Origin: JBLMZI01 sp050258755
GTDB lineage: Bacteria; Bacillota; Syntrophomonadia; Syntrophomonadales; DTU052
Assembly: GCA_050258755.1 (NCBI GenBank)
Contig: JBLMZI010000003.1
Location: 62,001 to 126,000, forward strand
Length of the DNA stretch: 64,000 nt
Reading direction: 5' to 3'
In this document: one piece after another, positions 61,139 through 64,000 of the stretch
Numbering within the stretch: position 1 is the first letter of the stretch
Layout of the letters: each line of letters opens with the position of its first letter
Notes under the pieces: model-generated
The model's input: only the letters and a program-made list of their open reading frames with translations
The model's database searches: none
What the model was told of the DNA's origin: nothing
Translations under genes and position numbers: made by a program

Positions 61139-61159
61139 TAGATTGAAACCAAAAAGCGG

Positions 61160-61191
61160 AAAAGGACGCCTTTTAATGGGGCGTCCTTTTT
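61160..61191 (+). terminator. Intrinsic terminator
   Basis: AAAAGGACGCC / GGCGTCCTTTTT stem. Ends the small coiled-coil gene. Confidence 0.85.
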
Positions 61192-61413
61192 ACTTCGTCG
61201 GAGCTGACGAAACCGCTTTCCCAAAGCATTATGTCTGAAGGATCATTACGGATGATAGCGCGGTGGAAGGAAATGACTTTTTGATCGACTTTGATCGAAA
61301 GAAAGAATATTTGCACAAAAGGACAATAGAGGCAAACGCGAGAAAATGCATAAATTAAATCTACTATAAACGCATTAAACAAGCATGGGAAAAGATGGGA
61401 GTTGAGCTTTTTA

Positions 61414-61869
61414 ATGAAACGATGGATTGCCGGTTTAGTGACGATGCTGTTTGTTTTGGGAATGGCCTGGATTCCGGCCATGGCGGAAGAACCGACCTCG
61501 GCCCCCGTTGGCCCTGATTCGGCTATGCAGCAGGAGACGGAAATGTACATGGGTCCGCCGCCTGAATACCTGGAAGCGAGTAAACCGCCGGAATGGCCGA
61601 AAGGCAGTAAAGTTACCGCAGTTAAAATTGAGGCAAACCGTGTCAAAGTTGCCTGGTCGAGAGCGATCGACAGCGGAGATGACCTATATCAATATTGGAT
61701 TCTGGTGAATGGGAAACAGATCGGCGAAGTCAAAAAAAGCCTCAGGAGCTATGTTATCAAAGGCTTAAAACCGAACACTGTTTACAAAATTCAAATCGCA
61801 GCCGTTGACGGATTTGGGAATGCATCTGATCTAGGGCCGAAAATGACGGTTAAAACGAAACGCAAGTAG
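61414..61869 (+). CDS. Secreted protein with a fibronectin type III domain
   Basis: 151 aa from ATG 61414. Signal peptide 1-24 (LVTMLFVLGMAWIPAMAEE) and one FN3 domain (about 55-150: VTAVKIEANRVKVAWSRAID...YQYWILVNGKQIGEV...YVIKGLKPNTVYKIQIAAVDGFGNASDLG). It is probably part of a cell-surface or secreted complex. It is 26 nt ahead of another secreted gene, likely in one operon. Base composition here is more AT-rich than in most of the window. Confidence 0.75.
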   Translation: MKRWIAGLVTMLFVLGMAWIPAMAEEPTSAPVGPDSAMQQETEMYMGPPPEYLEASKPPEWPKGSKVTAVKIEANRVKVAWSRAIDSGDDLYQYWILVNGKQIGEVKKSLRSYVIKGLKPNTVYKIQIAAVDGFGNASDLGPKMTVKTKRK

Positions 61870-61895
61870 CGTTGGCCAAGAGGAGGGAACAACCC

Positions 61896-62708
61896 ATGAA
61901 AAAGCTTGGAGTAATCATCCTGCTCGTTACTTTGTTTGTTTCGGTTCTGAATCCAATTAATGCCTGCGCGGCGGCAACCACCAAGAAGTATCGTGTGGTA
62001 CAGGTGTTTTTCGGCGACGGGACTTATTTCATGGTAAGTTCGGAGGTTGGCGGCAAATATGATTCATTGCTGAACAACATGACCGCCAATGCCGCTAAGA
62101 TGGAGCAGACCTGTATTGAATACCGGTTCGACGTTTCTGAATCCGGCTCAATTTTCAGCAAGAATTATGCGATTCAAAATGTTAGCTATACGCTGATCAA
62201 TATCGCTGAAGAACAGCTGGAAAACGGTGTTAAAGCAGTAACCGACGCAGTTGCCGAAGACGTTGCAAAAAAAGTTGCAGATACTTTCATCGACGGCAAG
62301 TTCGCAAAGGCGGCGGGAACCAAAACGTTGGCAAAAACAATTGTGAAAAATGGGTTCAGGATTTATGGTGTTATAGTTGGTATTCGCGAAATTAATGCTT
62401 GGGATAAGGAACTAACGGCGGCAACAAAAGAAGTAGCGTCCGGACGGCAAACCCTGCTGAACCTGTATTTAGTACCACGGGATAAGAACACCGGCCTTGA
62501 TCTTATATACGAAGCATATTGCGATCCGGACAGCGCTTGTTTTGCACCGCCATCCCAGACATCGCTGGACAAGTTTGCAACTGCGGTAATGTCAACCGGC
62601 AGCTTGGGTATGGGAACGAAGCATGATGCTGATATGGCATCCGCCCTCGGATTAATGAAAAAATATGTCAGCTCAACGGTGCAGTTGATAGTTAAACTCG
62701 CCCTCTGA
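61896..62708 (+). CDS. Secreted protein of unknown function
   Basis: 270 aa from ATG 61896 (AGAGGAGGG upstream). Signal peptide 1-26 (VIILLVTLFVSVLNPINACAAA). The mature part has an N-terminal beta segment (RVVQVFFGDGTYFMVSSEVG), a central helical region rich in Ala/Val/Lys (EQLENGVKAVTDAVAEDVAKKVADTF), and a Cys pair near the C-terminus (YCDPDSACF). No family recognised. Two hydrophobic helices in the middle could interact with membranes. Confidence 0.6.
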   Translation: MKKLGVIILLVTLFVSVLNPINACAAATTKKYRVVQVFFGDGTYFMVSSEVGGKYDSLLNNMTANAAKMEQTCIEYRFDVSESGSIFSKNYAIQNVSYTLINIAEEQLENGVKAVTDAVAEDVAKKVADTFIDGKFAKAAGTKTLAKTIVKNGFRIYGVIVGIREINAWDKELTAATKEVASGRQTLLNLYLVPRDKNTGLDLIYEAYCDPDSACFAPPSQTSLDKFATAVMSTGSLGMGTKHDADMASALGLMKKYVSSTVQLIVKLAL

Positions 62709-62765
62709 TCAACCGCCGGCAGAGAAAAGGTTATCTGGCAAAGAAGAAAAGCCTGAAAAGAAGTA

Positions 62766-62799
62766 AGAGTCAAAGCCGCTACAATGCGGCTTTGACTCT
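62766..62799 (+). terminator. Hairpin, likely terminator
   Basis: AGAGTCAAAGCCGC / GCGGCTTTGACTCT, 14-bp perfect stem with a 6-nt loop, after the secreted protein gene. It has no long T-run. The rest of 62709-62994 shows nothing else clear. Confidence 0.55.
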
Positions 62800-62994
62800 G
62801 CTAATGGGGTTCGGGAAGTAATGTTCACCCGCCCATGCGTAATTCATACGAATTTATGATCATCCTCGGCTTGCCGACGGATTTTTCAGGCATTTACGGC
62901 CCACCGACAGGATTTCGCTTAGAATGTGTCGAAACGGTTTTTCTGGTAAAGAGCGATCCTCATGGCAAAACCCACAGCATTATAGGAGTACCTG

Positions 62995-64000
62995 ATGAAA
63001 CAACGGTCGATCTGGCTGACGCTGATTCTATGCGCGGCAATTCTGGTTAATCCAGCCGTACCGAAAGCCCAGGCCGGCACTGATACACCGGCTGTATCCA
63101 CACCCGCAGCGGAAGCGGTGGGGAATTTGACGGCTACCTCAATCGGTAGTTCAATTTATGAAGTGACCCCGGCTCCCGAAACCGTATATCAAAAGCCCGT
63201 TGTTCCGGCGCCGCCAAGCGGTAATGCAACCAGTCCGGACCCGTTAGTCGTTAAGCCGGTTCCCAGGGTCAAAACAGCCCACAAGATTACCCGGAGCGGC
63301 TCCACGCTCATCTACGACAACCGTGCCATGGAAATCATCCAGTTCAGGACCGGGCCGGCCGGCTTTTACGCGAAGGTCATCAATCGGTTCGCTGCGGCGT
63401 GCGGCCCCGAGGTCAGGGTTTATTCGCTGCTGGCCCCAACCGCCTTTGAATTCCTGGACGATCCGGACTATCAGGGGCTGGCGGCACCGCAGAGAGATAC
63501 CATTGATTATGTGAACAGTTGTTTCGATCCCGGCGTCATCCCGATTGACGCTTATGGAAAGCTTGCCGCGCATCTGAACGAGTATGTCTTCTTCCGTTCC
63601 GATCACCACTGGACGGCGCTTGGGGCCTACTACGCGTACCAGGCTTTTATGGAAGCGAGAGGCGAAATACCGGTACCGCTCAGTAAATACCGCCCGGAAA
63701 AGATGAACGGCTACCTTGGCTATTTCTATTGGATAACGAAGAATACCCGGCTGGCGAAGACGCCGGATACCATTACCTATTATGCTCCGCTGGTTCCGGC
63801 CAAGATGGAAGTGAACACCGGCAAAGGGTGGCGGACGAATTCGATTATCAACCGGCAGTTTTCCGCGTCGCGCAGAAAGTACTGCGTATTCCTGGGCAGT
63901 GATTGGGCGCTGGCCAGGATCAAAACCGGCAATCCGAACGGAAAAAAAATCATGGTGGAAAAGGACTCGTTCGGCAATCCTTTTGCCATTTTTCTGATTC
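62995..64000 (+). CDS. DHHW/AlgX-like exported protein, truncated by window edge
   Basis: An open frame begins at ATG 62995 (AGGAG 6 nt upstream) and runs off the window end, giving 335 visible residues. Signal peptide 1-27 (LILCAAILVNPAVPKAQAG), a Pro/Thr-rich linker to about residue 95, then a SGNH-hydrolase-like fold: IYDNRAMEIIQF, RVYSLLAPTAFEFL and the signature FRSDHHWTALGAYYAYQAF. DHHW proteins belong near the AlgX/AlgJ acetyltransferase-like group involved in exopolysaccharide modification. The missing C-terminus prevents a full domain call. Confidence 0.8.
   Translation, partial: MKQRSIWLTLILCAAILVNPAVPKAQAGTDTPAVSTPAAEAVGNLTATSIGSSIYEVTPAPETVYQKPVVPAPPSGNATSPDPLVVKPVPRVKTAHKITRSGSTLIYDNRAMEIIQFRTGPAGFYAKVINRFAAACGPEVRVYSLLAPTAFEFLDDPDYQGLAAPQRDTIDYVNSCFDPGVIPIDAYGKLAAHLNEYVFFRSDHHWTALGAYYAYQAFMEARGEIPVPLSKYRPEKMNGYLGYFYWITKNTRLAKTPDTITYYAPLVPAKMEVNTGKGWRTNSIINRQFSASRRKYCVFLGSDWALARIKTGNPNGKKIMVEKDSFGNPFAIFLI

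Overview
The window looks like the chromosome of an anaerobic, probably spore-forming Firmicute (Clostridia-type), moderately GC-rich. The evidence is a TRAP-controlled trp operon, an S-layer-homology (SLH) surface protein, DUF1189, DUF1836 and DUF2642-like proteins, rubrerythrin, a thioredoxin-reductase-like flavoprotein without an obvious NADPH motif, crotonase / 3-hydroxyacyl-CoA dehydrogenase genes behind a sigma-54 promoter, and strong AGGAGG-type ribosome binding sites with many TTG and GTG starts. No rRNA, tRNA, CRISPR array, prophage or intact transposase was seen.

Layout. 1-5.6 kb: end of a solute-binding protein, an SDR oxidoreductase, a small Cys-rich protein, RecD2 helicase and a PIN-PhoH ATPase. 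5.6-11.2 kb: a giant SLH/FecR-like/beta-repeat/leucine-rich-repeat surface protein, flanked on both sides by a shared 25-bp repeat plus terminator, followed by a repeat-rich intergenic region. 11.2-21.8 kb: a nitronate-monooxygenase-like enzyme, a TGA-interrupted small membrane protein, an EF-G paralogue, an enoyl-CoA hydratase, two uncharacterised proteins (one membrane-anchored with a HEPN-like motif), an EEP-family enzyme, an HD-GYP protein and a DUF1189 protein. 21.9-29.4 kb: the complete tryptophan operon trpE-G-D-C-F-B-A plus a DAHP synthase. 29.5-34.6 kb: B12-radical SAM enzyme, L,D-transpeptidase and a secreted coiled-coil protein. 34.8-41.8 kb: ybaK, dnaE, mtrB (TRAP), pfkA and pyk. 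42.3-48.7 kb: AraC-MGMT fusion, crt-crt-hbd operon and its likely sigma-54 activator. 48.9-53.3 kb: small DUF proteins and a pspA-nfeD-flotillin membrane-stress operon. 53.4-64 kb: GNAT, ABC1 kinase, flavoprotein, thioesterase, rubrerythrin, hydrolase, CoA-transferase and an AT-richer group of secreted proteins ending in a truncated DHHW protein.

Two things stand out. First, the gene for the tryptophan-sensing RNA-binding protein TRAP (38687-38917) and its target lie in one window. Upstream of trpE there is a consensus promoter, exactly eleven (G/U)AG triplets, mostly at 5-nt periodicity, and an intrinsic terminator. The likely trpE start codon and ribosome binding site sit inside the TRAP site and the terminator lies inside the first codons of trpE. 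A second run of in-phase GAG triplets covers the trpD ribosome binding site. Second, a palindromic element of about 220 nt occurs at 10861-11077 (+) and 41848-42071 (-). It has 29-32 bp complementary arms whose sequence differs between copies while pairing is kept, and nested inner stems with compensatory changes. Two shorter relatives lie at about 10668-10800 and 43255-43400. No protein gene is attached to these elements; they look like a structured RNA or single-stranded-DNA mobile family.
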